Shown piece after piece: positions 46,515 to 55,298 of a stretch of DNA of 64,000 nt. The translations under genes were made by a program, and so were the position numbers. Each line of letters begins with the position of its first letter. Positions within the stretch are counted from its first letter, which is position 1. The notes under the pieces were generated by a model. That model searched no databases and was not told where the DNA came from. It worked only from the letters and a program-made list of their open reading frames with translations. Source of the DNA: Mycolicibacterium sp. BiH015 (GTDB lineage: Bacteria > Actinomycetota > Actinomycetes > Mycobacteriales > Mycobacteriaceae); contig NZ_JAQGCZ010000006.1 in NCBI RefSeq assembly GCF_027706845.1, positions 1-64,000 on the forward strand. The letters are read 5' to 3'.

Positions 46515-47384
46515 CTCCACGCGCGGGGCACCCGACGGGCACCACGCATCGCCGCACACGCCCACCGGGCGGTCACCCGGGAGCAGGCCGTACGCGTCGT
46601 CGCCGTGGGTGCCGACCGGCTTGGCGAATGTCCATCGGTGAACGTGCGTGTACACCGGTTCGGCCGCCACGCCGAGGAGGCGGCGCACCGCGTTCAGCGT
46701 CGGAGCCACGGCGTCGTCGGGGGAGTCGAGGTGGCGGCGTGCCCGGGCGGCGGTGGTGTGGACGACGAGCACAGGTGCCCGATCACCGCGACGTGCTCCG
46801 TCGTCGGCGACGAAGGAGATGTCGGGATTATCGTTGACGAATGCAGCGTCCCTGACATCCCAGCACCGCTCGGGCCACCCGGCGGCGACGGCGATCACGG
46901 GCTCGTAGTCCACCCACGCGAATGCGTCGGGAATCAGCCGGGCGGCCTGCGGATCGGGCATCGCGAGCACCACGGCGTCATGGTCGAGGACGTTCACCGA
47001 GCCGGTCTGCGCGTCGTAGCGGACCTCCTCGGGTAGTAGATCCTTGACCAGAGAACGCAATCCGTGTGCGGCCGCGTAGCGCACGGGCCCGGAGGTGACG
47101 TCGCGACCGCCGGGTGACACGACGTCGAACGTGTCCGTCCACGGGCGGGCAAGCCCGCGGCGCACCCAGTCCTCAACCACTGCGGAGAAGGACTCGTCCT
47201 TGGCGGTCAGATACGCCGCGCCGAGGTCGACCCGGCGTTCGTGCACCGTCGGCGACGACATCCGCCCACCGCCTGTGCGACCCCGCTCGAACATGTCGAC
47301 CGCGATCCCGCGCTCATCGAGTGCTTGCGCGCAGGCGGCGCCGGACATGCCGGCCCCGATGACGGCGACACGTCGAATTGCCAT
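46458..47384 (-). CDS. FAD-dependent amine-oxidase-like oxidoreductase
   Basis: Protein of 308 residues from an ATG with a TACCGT -10 box seven bases upstream (leaderless); a GTG three codons earlier lies in that box. The dinucleotide-binding VAVIGAGMSGAACAQAL and the RTGGGRMSS segment after it identify an FAD-binding flavin oxidoreductase of the renalase/NAD(P)-binding group. The C-terminal GVCGDAWCPSGAPRVESAWLSGRRLAGAI contacts the FAD ribityl chain in this fold (given in part). Substrate unknown. It overlaps the 3' end of the MpaB gene by 57 bases. Confidence 0.9.
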   Translation of the reverse strand: MAIRRVAVIGAGMSGAACAQALDERGIAVDMFERGRTGGGRMSSPTVHERRVDLGAAYLTAKDESFSAVVEDWVRRGLARPWTDTFDVVSPGGRDVTSGPVRYAAAHGLRSLVKDLLPEEVRYDAQTGSVNVLDHDAVVLAMPDPQAARLIPDAFAWVDYEPVIAVAAGWPERCWDVRDAAFVNDNPDISFVADDGARRGDRAPVLVVHTTAARARRHLDSPDDAVAPTLNAVRRLLGVAAEPVYTHVHRWTFAKPVGTHGDDAYGLLPGDRPVGVCGDAWCPSGAPRVESAWLSGRRLAGAIADMLS

Positions 47385-47443
47385 GCCCGCCACGGTAGAC
47401 GACAGGCGCCCGAGACCGAGAGCGGGTAGCCGCGCATCGCCGC

Positions 47444-48151
47444 CTAGCCGATCAGGCGTAGCGCGGTGGCTCTGCCGTCGCGCAGGAACTCGACCACTTC
47501 TGTTGCTGCAGAGGTAATTTGAGCGCGGTCTGCACGCTCGGGACCCAGCAGCGCGGTGACCGCGTCTGCCAGGACGCTCAACGGATCCCCGCTCGGCCGC
47601 GGGCCCGCGTCGGGTCTGACGGCCGACATCGCCACCCCGGTGATCAGCCCGTGCAGCGCGAACCCTTGATCGGCGACGTCCCAGTCGTCGCGGGCCAGTG
47701 CATGCCGACGCCAGATGGGGAGAACCGTGCCGATGACGGCGCTGGGGCCGAGCGCATCATGCAGCGCCACCGAGCGCGGATGATCGGCGAGGACGCCGAG
47801 AAGGTCGTCGTCGTGACGCTGCAGCGCCGCCAGCAGCGGTTGACTGGTGGCGACCTCGAGCATCGTCGGGCAGAAGCGGGACGGGCGCGCGAGTCCGGGA
47901 TCGTCGGTGATCCGTTCGATCAGGTCGTCGAGAAGTCCCAGGAAACCTCGGCCCACCAACCCGATGAGGAGGTCTTCCTTGGTGGGCCAGTACAGGTAGA
48001 TGGTGCCTTTGCCTACCCGAGCGCGCTTGGCGACGTCGGCGACGGTGAACCCGCGTGCACCGCGGGTCAGAAGCAGATCACCGGCCGATGCCAGCAACCG
48101 CGCCGCTTTGTCCGACTGCTGCTCGGGCAGGTCCACATCCGCGGTACTCAT
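47444..48151 (-). CDS. TetR-family regulator, divergent from acyltransferase
   Basis: Regulator of 235 residues with a canonical N-terminal HTH (GFTVADVAKRARVGKGTIYLYWPTKEDLL in part). The start codon is six bases after a perfect TATGAT box (48,158-48,163, minus strand), so it is probably leaderless. The inverted repeat at 48,191-48,213 lies between this gene and the acyltransferase gene and is the likely operator for both. The ligand could be an acyl-CoA or lipid, given the neighbour. Confidence 0.93.
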   Translation of the reverse strand: MSTADVDLPEQQSDKAARLLASAGDLLLTRGARGFTVADVAKRARVGKGTIYLYWPTKEDLLIGLVGRGFLGLLDDLIERITDDPGLARPSRFCPTMLEVATSQPLLAALQRHDDDLLGVLADHPRSVALHDALGPSAVIGTVLPIWRRHALARDDWDVADQGFALHGLITGVAMSAVRPDAGPRPSGDPLSVLADAVTALLGPERADRAQITSAATEVVEFLRDGRATALRLIG

Positions 48152-48157
48152 CCGCGA

Positions 48158-48163
48158 ATCATA
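48158..48163 (-). promoter_or_regulatory. -10 box of the leaderless TetR gene
   Basis: TATGAT on the minus strand, six bases before the ATG at 48,151. No ribosome site is present. Confidence 0.55.
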
Positions 48164-48190
48164 GCCTTTGATCTCCGATTATGACTAAAA

Positions 48191-48213
48191 TGACCAAATC
48201 GGTATTCTGGTCA
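48191..48213. promoter_or_regulatory. Inverted-repeat operator between TetR and acyltransferase genes
   Basis: TGACCA (48,191-48,196) and TGGTCA (48,208-48,213) form a palindrome with an 11-bp spacer. It overlaps the expected -35 zone of the acyltransferase promoter (TAGCAT at 48,223-48,228) and lies upstream of the tetR -10 box. Confidence 0.55.
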
Positions 48214-48257
48214 GTACGCGTGTAGCATTGCGGGCACCACGACCTAAGGAGACGATC

Positions 48258-49109
48258 ATGATCGAGGCGCTCACCGATCGCGCACGCCGCGTGGAGGCGA
48301 TGCAGAAGGTGATCTTCGGCCTCGCCGACACCGTGTCGCCGGCCGTCGACCTTTCCCGCATCTACGTCGACGGGCTCGACGGGCTGCCGCGCGACGGACG
48401 CTTCCTACTCGTCGGCAACCACACCATCTCCGGGTGGGCGGAGATCGTGGCGATTCCCTACTTCGTGTACCGCGAACTCGGAACCAGGGTGCGCGGTCTG
48501 GCCACACGGCAGCTCGCCGACGCGGGCGGTGTCTTTCGTGAGGTGCTGCAAGCAGCGGGAGCTGTGGTCGGGGACCCCGAGACCGGGGCTGAACTGATGC
48601 GTCAGAACGAGACCGTGCTGGTGTTTCCCGGCGGCGGACGGGACATGCTCAAGTTCAAAGGCGAGGAGTATGCGCTGTTGTGGCAGGGCCGCAGCGGGTT
48701 CGCGCGGCTGGCCATCGCGCACGAATACCCCATCGTCCCCGTCGGCCTCGTCGGTGGGGACGACGTCTATCGCAGCTTCGTCGAACGCGACGGCACCTGG
48801 GAGCGGATGACCCGCAGCCTCGGTCAGCGGTTACACGGCGTCAACGGCGTCGGTCTCCCGCTCGTCCGAGGGCTCGGCCCGACTCTCATACCGCGGCCGC
48901 AGCGGATATATCTGCGGTTCGGATCTGCGATCGACACGCGGCGTCCCGCCGAGACCGACAGTGCCCGATGGGAATCCACGCTCAAGGAGCGCACGCAGAC
49001 CGCGTTGGAAACAATCCTCGCCGATCTGCAGGACCTGCGCGCCACAGACCCGTTCCGCCATCTCAACCCGCTCGCTTGGAGCAAGGCGACGCGTCCGGCC
49101 GATGCGTGA
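48258..49109 (+). CDS. Lysophospholipid/diacylglycerol acyltransferase family protein
   Basis: Protein of 283 residues of the PlsC-like superfamily. FLLVGNHTISGWAE stands at the usual catalytic position; the histidine is present, but the aspartate of the canonical H-x4-D is not visible (Trp/Glu here), a pattern found in the DAGAT-like branch. ETVLVFPGGGRDMLKFKGE is the second motif and EYPIVPVGLVGG the later strand. An AAGGAGA ribosome site precedes the ATG. It would transfer acyl chains to a glycerolipid at the membrane. The downstream WS/DGAT gene suggests a shared lipid theme, with 125 bp between. Confidence 0.88.
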   Translation: MIEALTDRARRVEAMQKVIFGLADTVSPAVDLSRIYVDGLDGLPRDGRFLLVGNHTISGWAEIVAIPYFVYRELGTRVRGLATRQLADAGGVFREVLQAAGAVVGDPETGAELMRQNETVLVFPGGGRDMLKFKGEEYALLWQGRSGFARLAIAHEYPIVPVGLVGGDDVYRSFVERDGTWERMTRSLGQRLHGVNGVGLPLVRGLGPTLIPRPQRIYLRFGSAIDTRRPAETDSARWESTLKERTQTALETILADLQDLRATDPFRHLNPLAWSKATRPADA

Positions 49110-49234
49110 CGCGCAAAACCACGAGATCGCCGGCGTGCCCTTGGTCATCACTGTGAGGGCATAAGGTCCCGCGTGTTCGTCGACCGGATATGGCGGACGC
49201 CGTTGCGCCCTACCGTGAGTACCGGAGGCGCACA

Positions 49235-50596
49235 ATGGACGAATTCATGCGCAGCAGTGACGCATTCACCTGGGCAATGGAAAGTGACCCGCGGCTGCGG
49301 TCGACCGTGGTCACGGTCTTGATGCTCGATCGAGCACCCGACTGGGACGAGGTCCGTAACCGCATCGCGCAGCTCGCCCGCGAGCTGCCGATGTTGCGAC
49401 AGACGGTAGTCCCGACGCCGCTGTCGGCCCCACCGCGCTGGCAGGATCACCCCGACTTCGATCTCGACTTCCACATGCGCCGGGTCGCCGTGCACGAGGG
49501 TGGTTCGTTCGACTCGGTCCTCGAGCTGGCCCGCCTGGCGCAAATGGAGGACTTCGACCGGGCGCGGCCGCTGTGGAAGATCACGGTGATCGAGGGCCTG
49601 CCCGGTGACAAAGCCGCCGTGTTGTGCGCCTTCCATCACGCGCTGACCGATGGGGTCGGCGGGGTTCAGATCGCGATGACCCTCTTCGGGCTCGCTCCTG
49701 AAACGTCGCCACCGGAACCCGAGGCCGCGAACGTGTTGCGGCCGAAGGCGTTCGGTGACTATCGCGACGCCGCCCGCTACGGCGTAGGACTGGTCACGGC
49801 AGCGGGGACGGGTGCGTTGACCGGGATTCCCCGGCTGCTTTTCGAAAGTGTCCGCAGCCCGCTGCGGTCCTTGGGTGCGATGGCCGAGATGGCCGGATCG
49901 GTGTACCGCACCGTGCGCCCGGTGAACGCGACGGGATCGCCGCTGATGAAGGAACGCACGCTGAAACGGCGCCTCGACGTCATGGAGATCCCCATGCCCG
50001 CGTTACGCTCCGCCGCACACCGCAGCGACGGCGCCCTGAACGACGCCTTCGTCGCCGGGCTCGCGGGTGGCCTTCGCATCTACCACGAGAAGCACGACGT
50101 CGGCGTCGATGCACTGCACCTGTCGATGCCCATCAGCCTGCGTAAAGCAGGTGATTCCCCGGGCGGCAACCGAATTACGTTGATGCGGTTCGACATTCCA
50201 GTCGGCGTATCCGATCCCGCCGAGCGGATTCGACAGATTCACGTCCGCACCGACAAGGTGCGCCACGAGAAATCGTTGCCCCACACCCAGATCATCGCCG
50301 GAATGCTGAACCGGGTGCCGCGCTGGTACATCGGATCCATCCTGCGTCACGTCGACTTCGTCGCCAGCGATGTGCCCGGCATCCCGGTGCCGGTGTCGCT
50401 GGGTGGCGCCCATGTCGAAATGCAGTACGCCTTCGGGCCGACGATCGGTTCGGCGGTCAACGTCACGCTGTTGACCTATGTGGACACGTGCGCACTCGGC
50501 ATCGACATCGACACCGGGGCGATCTCGGACGTCCCGCTGTTCATCGAATGTCTGCGCGCCGGGTTCGACGAGGTACTGGCCCTCGCCGCAGACTGA
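49235..50596 (+). CDS. Wax ester synthase/diacylglycerol acyltransferase (WS/DGAT)
   Basis: Protein of 453 residues from the ATG with a CGGAGG ribosome site. The active-site motif HHALTDG (H134, H135, D139) is intact, and the C-terminal WS/DGAT domain ends with SNVPGP-like (here SDVPGIPVPVSLGGA) and a short hydrophobic tail. Such enzymes make triacylglycerol or wax esters from acyl-CoA, storage lipids built up under hypoxia and stationary phase. The 3' end overlaps the convergent hydrogenase protease gene by 56 bases. Confidence 0.95.
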   Translation: MDEFMRSSDAFTWAMESDPRLRSTVVTVLMLDRAPDWDEVRNRIAQLARELPMLRQTVVPTPLSAPPRWQDHPDFDLDFHMRRVAVHEGGSFDSVLELARLAQMEDFDRARPLWKITVIEGLPGDKAAVLCAFHHALTDGVGGVQIAMTLFGLAPETSPPEPEAANVLRPKAFGDYRDAARYGVGLVTAAGTGALTGIPRLLFESVRSPLRSLGAMAEMAGSVYRTVRPVNATGSPLMKERTLKRRLDVMEIPMPALRSAAHRSDGALNDAFVAGLAGGLRIYHEKHDVGVDALHLSMPISLRKAGDSPGGNRITLMRFDIPVGVSDPAERIRQIHVRTDKVRHEKSLPHTQIIAGMLNRVPRWYIGSILRHVDFVASDVPGIPVPVSLGGAHVEMQYAFGPTIGSAVNVTLLTYVDTCALGIDIDTGAISDVPLFIECLRAGFDEVLALAAD

Positions 50597-51080
50597 CCGG
50601 TAATTCACGGCGCAGATCGCTGGTTGGGAATCCTGCGGACGAATCGATCTCAGCCAGCACCGCGGCCGTCACCACGGGAACGGCGTCGGCCAGCGCCGGA
50701 CTGAGACCGATCCCGTGTCCGATGTCGGCCGCATCAACGGTGACTACCAACAATTTTCGTGGTAGGCGTCCAAGTGCCTCGCCGAGGGCATAGGTCGCGG
50801 GCACGTCGAGTGTGTGCGAGCTGACGGCGGAATCGGCTCGCCAATCGCCGGGCGACCAGCGACGCATCCGGCCGGGCTCGGCTCCGTCGCCCACCGCGGC
50901 ATCGACGATGACGCACAACGCCACGCCGTTCCACGCGTCGAGCAGCTCGGTAGGGTCGCCCGCTGCCGTCTGCACCTTCACTCCCAGCAGGCCCCTACGC
51001 GCGATCTCCGCGGCGACTGCGGGCCCGATACCGTCGTCACGGCGAAAGTCGTTGCCGACGCCGATCACCAGAGCGCTCAT
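50541..51080 (-). CDS. Hydrogenase maturation endopeptidase
   Basis: Protein of 179 residues of the HyaD/HycI family that cleaves the C-terminal tail of the large subunit after nickel insertion. VIGVGNDFRRDDGIG gives the G-N-x-x-x-x-D-D-G start with the first metal-sensing acidic residue; VIVDAAVGDG supplies the second and SSHTLDV the His. It overlaps the large-subunit stop by four bases (ATGA), so it is translated with its substrate. The large subunit has a matching tail of nine residues after the DPCxxC..H motif. Confidence 0.9.
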   Translation of the reverse strand: MSALVIGVGNDFRRDDGIGPAVAAEIARRGLLGVKVQTAAGDPTELLDAWNGVALCVIVDAAVGDGAEPGRMRRWSPGDWRADSAVSSHTLDVPATYALGEALGRLPRKLLVVTVDAADIGHGIGLSPALADAVPVVTAAVLAEIDSSAGFPTSDLRRELPVSLRRGPVPRRTRRADIR

Positions 51081-52369
51081 CGGCGCAGGACGGTCACCGT
51101 GAGGAAATGCGCCGAGCACGAAATGCACGGGTCATGATTGCGGATCGACCTCTCGCACAACGCCGTCAGCGCAGCGTCGTCGAGCGCAAGGTTCGCGGCG
51201 ACCAGCTGGCCCATCTTGTGTTCGATGGCGGCCTGATTCTGCGACGTCGGCGGCACCATCGTGGCCGCCCGGATACGTCCGTCGCCGTCGATCTCGTAGC
51301 GGTGGTAGAGCAGCCCGCGCGGCGCCTCACTGACTCCATGTCCGGTGCCGGCGCTCGCCGGCACGTCCACAGAAGGCCGTGGCGGCACGTCGTAGGACTC
51401 GATGATGCGTAACGCCTCCTCCACCGCGTAGACCACTTCGACGGCGCGGACCACGATGCTGCGAAACGGATTCCGGCAGACCGGCCCAAGCGCGGCCTCG
51501 TGCGCAGCCTGCGCGGCGACGGGGGACAGGCGTGCGGAGTTCAGCGAGTAGCGCGCCAACGGCCCGGTCAGATACCGTCGCCCGTCGAGCGTCGCCTGTA
51601 ACGCGGTCGAATGGGGCACCTGCTTTTCGACGACGTGGTCGCCGAATTCGCTGACGTCGAAAGGATCTCCGGCGCTTCGCGTAATGGTCCCGTTCTCGAT
51701 GGGGTAGCGGTCGGGAGTGGTCAGCGCCAGGAACTCGTGGTCGAACTCGACGTCGGGGAACTCGAAGCGCGAGGTCTGGGCGACGGTGTAGAGCGCGTCG
51801 TCGAGCGCGCGGCGCAGCGTCTCGGCAAGTGGACGCAGCTGCGCCCGGGTCGGGGTCGAGTAGAAGCCGCCCAGCCGCACGTTGACCGGGTGGATGGCGC
51901 GGCCCCCGATCTGCTCCATCAATTGGTTGCCCGCCTTCTTCAGCGCGAGCCCGCGTTCGACAAGCTCGCGATGGTCCCTGGCCATCGTGATCACGTCGGG
52001 GTAGCCGAGGAAGTCGGGCATGTGCAGCAGGAAGATGTGCAGGGCGTGGCTGTGGATCCACTCCCCGCAGTAGAGCAGCCGGCGCAGGGCCACCAGCTCG
52101 GGGTCAACCGTTACGCCGCAGGCGTTCTCGATGGCGTTGCAGGCGCTGACCTGATAGGCGACGGGGCAGATCCCACACACCCTGGCGGTGATGTCGGGCG
52201 GTTCGGTGTGGGCGCGCCCGCGCAGAAAAGCCTCGAAGAACCGCGGTGCCTCGTAGATGTTCAGCTCGACCGTGTCGACCACCCCGTCGGTCAGCGTGAC
52301 GTTCAGCGCACCCTCACCCTCGACTCGGGTCAGCGCGCCGACGGTCAACGTCCGGGTCTCGGCGTTCAC
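51077..52369 (-). CDS. hyhL: [NiFe] hydrogenase large subunit, group 3b
   Basis: Catalytic subunit of 430 residues that binds the NiFe(CN)2CO centre. The N-terminal RVEGEG, the L1 motif ARVCGICPV and the L2 motif DPCISCSAH are complete, giving the four Ni cysteines. The tail FLTVTVLRR after the His is the expected cleaved peptide. A GTG start overlaps the small-subunit stop (GTGA). Together with the small, gamma and beta subunits it forms a soluble bidirectional NADP(H)-linked hydrogenase of the Hyh/sulfhydrogenase type. No hyp genes are in the window, so maturation factors must be encoded elsewhere. Confidence 0.94.
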   Translation of the reverse strand: MNAETRTLTVGALTRVEGEGALNVTLTDGVVDTVELNIYEAPRFFEAFLRGRAHTEPPDITARVCGICPVAYQVSACNAIENACGVTVDPELVALRRLLYCGEWIHSHALHIFLLHMPDFLGYPDVITMARDHRELVERGLALKKAGNQLMEQIGGRAIHPVNVRLGGFYSTPTRAQLRPLAETLRRALDDALYTVAQTSRFEFPDVEFDHEFLALTTPDRYPIENGTITRSAGDPFDVSEFGDHVVEKQVPHSTALQATLDGRRYLTGPLARYSLNSARLSPVAAQAAHEAALGPVCRNPFRSIVVRAVEVVYAVEEALRIIESYDVPPRPSVDVPASAGTGHGVSEAPRGLLYHRYEIDGDGRIRAATMVPPTSQNQAAIEHKMGQLVAANLALDDAALTALCERSIRNHDPCISCSAHFLTVTVLRR

Positions 52370-53139
52370 CGGGTGCTCCGTTGGGTGTGATCGCGGGTGG
52401 CATCGAACCGGGTGACGTTGAACGTCGTGAACACCCGCTCGACGTCGGCGCCGGACATGCCATCGCGGCGCAGCAACGGGATCAGCGCAGCCGTGTTCGG
52501 GGTCGCGGTCGGGCCGAAGCAGCCGTAGCAGCCGCGCGAGAACGACGGGCACAGCGCGCCGCAGCCGGCGTGCGTCACCGGGCCCAGGCACGGAGTGCCG
52601 TCGGCGACCACGACGCAGGTGATGCCGCGGTGCTTACATTCGGTGCAAACCGTCTTGGCGGGCAGCCTGGGCTTGCGGCCGACCAGCAGTGCGGCCAGCG
52701 TCTCGAGCAGCTGCCCGCGGTCGATCGGACAACCCTGCAGCTGGTAGTCGACTGCTACATGCGCCGAAGCCGGGGTCGACGTCGCCAGGGTGTCGATGTA
52801 CTCGGGTTGCGCATAGACGACCGAGGTGAACTCGTCGACATCGGCGAAGTTACGTAGGGCCTGAATTCCGCCCCCGGTGGCGCAGGCCCCGATCGTCACC
52901 AAAACCTGCGATTGGGAGCGTATTTCGGCGATTCTACGTTCGTCGGCAGCGGTGGTGATCGAGCCTTCCACGAGCGAGACGTCGTAGGGGCCAGCCGCGA
53001 CCGCGCTGGACGCTTCCAGGAACGTCGCGATCCGCACCTGACCCGCGAGGGTCAGCAGCTCGTCTTCGCAATCGAGCAGGGTGAGCTGACATCCGTCGCA
53101 GGAGGCGAACTTCCAGACGGCCAGCGTGGGAACGTTCAT
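52366..53139 (-). CDS. hyhS: [NiFe] hydrogenase small (delta) subunit, group 3b
   Basis: Iron-sulfur electron-transfer subunit of 257 residues. [13 protein letters not shown] and IGACATGG are ligands of the proximal cluster, with QGCPIDRGQ as the fourth site; [24 protein letters not shown] and CYGCFGP provide further cysteines. The short form without a signal peptide fits a cytoplasmic group 3 enzyme. The stop overlaps the start of the large subunit, and its own start follows directly after the gamma-subunit gene. Confidence 0.93.
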   Translation of the reverse strand: MNVPTLAVWKFASCDGCQLTLLDCEDELLTLAGQVRIATFLEASSAVAAGPYDVSLVEGSITTAADERRIAEIRSQSQVLVTIGACATGGGIQALRNFADVDEFTSVVYAQPEYIDTLATSTPASAHVAVDYQLQGCPIDRGQLLETLAALLVGRKPRLPAKTVCTECKHRGITCVVVADGTPCLGPVTHAGCGALCPSFSRGCYGCFGPTATPNTAALIPLLRRDGMSGADVERVFTTFNVTRFDATRDHTQRSTR

Positions 53140-53991
53140 CTACAGCTCCCTGATCCGCAGCAGTGGCTCGGCAGCGTCATAGCCGACGACGGGTCCGTCA
53201 CGGCACAGCAGCAGGGGGCCCAGTTGGCAGTGCCCGCACCAGCCGATGCCGCACTGCATGTTGCGTTCCAGTGAGACGCGGATATCGCTGCGCGCCATGC
53301 CCTTCCGCAGCAACTCCGCGGCACCGTTGCGCATCATCACCTCCGGGCCGCACAGGAACGCGGTTGTCGCGCTCGGACGCAAGGGCAACCTGCGCAGCGG
53401 TTCGGTGATGAACCCGATCTCACCCGACCAGCCCTGAACCGGGACGTCGACGGTGAGGTGCACGTCGATCGCGCAGCCCTGTGACCAGCCGGCGAGCTCC
53501 TCGTCGAAGAGAAAGTCCTCCTGGGAGCGGGCACCCGCGATGAGAGTCACACGCCCGTATCGGTCGCGGTCGGTCAGTGCGGCCATCACGACCGGTCGCA
53601 ACGGCGCCAATCCCACCCCGCCCGCCACGATGACCAGGTCGCGTCCCACGGCCGACTCCACACCCCACGATGTGCCGAAAGGGCCGCGCAACCCGATCAT
53701 CGTTCCCGGTCGCGCGTCGTACAACGCCCGGCTGACCGCACCGACGGCGCGCACGGTGTGGGTGATCGCCGTGTCCGCGCTCGCGGGTGCCGGGACCCCG
53801 CTGACCGAGATGGCGACCTCGCCGATCCCGAACGCGTACATCATCATGAACTGGCCCGGCGCGGGTGCAGGCAACGCCGGCCCCACGGGCGTCAGCCGCA
53901 GCGTCGAGGAGTCGCGGGTCTCACAGATGCGGCTCTCCACGAGATAGGGGACCGGGGTCATCGCACCTGCCCGCGGCGTCGGTTCAGTCAT
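53140..53991 (-). CDS. hyhG: Hydrogenase FAD/NAD(P)-binding (gamma) subunit
   Basis: Protein of 283 residues of the ferredoxin-NADP reductase type. FMMMYAFGIGEVAISVSG binds FAD, GLRGPFGTSWG and VIVAGGVGLAPLRPVV bind the cofactor and NAD(P), AFLCGPEVMM is the C-terminal nucleotide site, and CGIGWCGHCQLGP with a later Cys (LLLCRDG) binds a [2Fe-2S] cluster. It passes electrons between NAD(P)H and the hydrogenase. The ATG overlaps the end of the beta-subunit gene by eight bases. Confidence 0.93.
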   Translation of the reverse strand: MTEPTPRAGAMTPVPYLVESRICETRDSSTLRLTPVGPALPAPAPGQFMMMYAFGIGEVAISVSGVPAPASADTAITHTVRAVGAVSRALYDARPGTMIGLRGPFGTSWGVESAVGRDLVIVAGGVGLAPLRPVVMAALTDRDRYGRVTLIAGARSQEDFLFDEELAGWSQGCAIDVHLTVDVPVQGWSGEIGFITEPLRRLPLRPSATTAFLCGPEVMMRNGAAELLRKGMARSDIRVSLERNMQCGIGWCGHCQLGPLLLCRDGPVVGYDAAEPLLRIREL

Positions 53992-55117
53992 CGACCGCAG
54001 CCGGTCGTTCCGCGAGCGCGGCCATCTCCTCGGTGATGTCAATTCCGGTAGGACACCAGGCAATACACCGCCCGCACCCCACGCAGCCCGACGCGCCGAA
54101 CTGGTCGTGCCACGTTCCCAGCTTGTGGGTCAGCCAATGCCGGTAGCGCGACGGCGCGGACTGCCGGACGCTGCCCTCGTGAATGAACGTGAAGTCGACC
54201 TCGAAACACGACGCCCACGACATCCACCGCTCCGCATGCGTCCCGGTGAGATCCGTGACGTCCTCGACGCTGGTGCAGAAGCACGTCGGGCAGACCATTG
54301 TGCAGTTACCGCATGTCAGGCAGCGCGACGCTACCTCGTCCCACTGCGGCGATTCCCGGGAATCGCCCAGCAGGGCGCGCAGGTCACCGGTCGGCATCTG
54401 CCTGCCCATGCGATGCGCTGCCCCCGCGACATCGGCCCGCGCGGTATCGATTTCGTCGCTAAGGGGCTGACGCCATGTCAACCGTCGCAGTACGTCGGCC
54501 CCCCGGTCGCTGCCCACATCGACGACATAGGAGCGACCGTCAGGGCCGGCGCGTTCGGTCAAGGCGAGGTCGTAACCAGGCCCGGCCTCCGGACCTGTGC
54601 CCATCGAGGCGCAGAAGCACAACCCGCCCGGCTCGGTGCAGTTCACCGCGACGACGAAGACCCGGCCCAGGCGCCCGGTGAAGTTGGCGTCGGGATATGC
54701 GCCCGCACCCAGCACCCCGTTGAGCTTCGCGATCGCGGCGAGGTCACAACCCCGCACACCGAGAAAGGCATAGCGCGGTGGCTCCTCGGGTTCTTCACCG
54801 TCAGAGCTCCACAGGCGTTGCCGGGCTGGGTGCAGGAATTGCTTCCAGGACTGCGGACCCGCCGAGTGGCCGAACGCCGCATCGTCATTGCGGCGCCGAA
54901 GCCGGTACCGGCCGGCAGAGACGTCCACCCCCCATCCCAGGGGCAGATCATCGGCACTGTCGAGCTCGGCCAGCACGACGGCGCTGCCGGACACCGTGGG
55001 CCCCACGACGCGGTAGCCAGAGTCCTGCAGCGCCGCCACCAGTTGTTGCAGTCCCGCGGCGTCGATGACCGCGGTATCCATGTCGGTAATCGTGCGCCCC
55101 GCGCACACCGTCCGCAT
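53984..55117 (-). CDS. hyhB: Hydrogenase iron-sulfur (beta) subunit
   Basis: Protein of 377 residues of the sulfhydrogenase beta / anaerobic sulfite reductase A type. Two ferredoxin-like cluster motifs are seen near the C-terminus: CLTCGNCTMVCPTCFC and CVGCGRCIAWCPTGID. The N-terminal part has the FLGVRGCDLAAIAKL and FVVAVNCTEPGGLCFC segments typical of the family. The first ATG (55,117) has an AAGGCACC stretch upstream; a second in-frame ATG at 55,081 is possible. It is the first gene of the operon, so the promoter lies within 55,118-55,298. Confidence 0.92.
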   Translation of the reverse strand: MRTVCAGRTITDMDTAVIDAAGLQQLVAALQDSGYRVVGPTVSGSAVVLAELDSADDLPLGWGVDVSAGRYRLRRRNDDAAFGHSAGPQSWKQFLHPARQRLWSSDGEEPEEPPRYAFLGVRGCDLAAIAKLNGVLGAGAYPDANFTGRLGRVFVVAVNCTEPGGLCFCASMGTGPEAGPGYDLALTERAGPDGRSYVVDVGSDRGADVLRRLTWRQPLSDEIDTARADVAGAAHRMGRQMPTGDLRALLGDSRESPQWDEVASRCLTCGNCTMVCPTCFCTSVEDVTDLTGTHAERWMSWASCFEVDFTFIHEGSVRQSAPSRYRHWLTHKLGTWHDQFGASGCVGCGRCIAWCPTGIDITEEMAALAERPAAVDD

Positions 55118-55136
55118 GGTGCCTTGGGTCCCTTTG

Positions 55137-55157
55137 TTGGGTGCCGAAGGTCCTCAA
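55137..55157 (-). promoter_or_regulatory. Weak DosR-box-like sequence upstream of hydrogenase operon
   Basis: On the minus strand TTGAGGACCTTCGGCACCCAA resembles the DosR palindrome TTSGGGACTWWAGTCCCSAA but has several mismatches and one extra base. It lies 20 bases before the first start codon. Group 3b hydrogenase of M. smegmatis is DosR-controlled, which makes the site plausible but not established. Confidence 0.3.
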
Positions 55158-55298
55158 CCGGTCTCCCGCCGGCGCGAGAATTCTTTACTGACGTCATAGA
55201 AAATTATTCGGCGAACTGGCGCCCATGGCGAGAGTCCACGTGCTTGACTGCGCAGATCGCAGTGTTTGCTGTGCAGTGGTTCCAGCAGGGGGGTCGCA

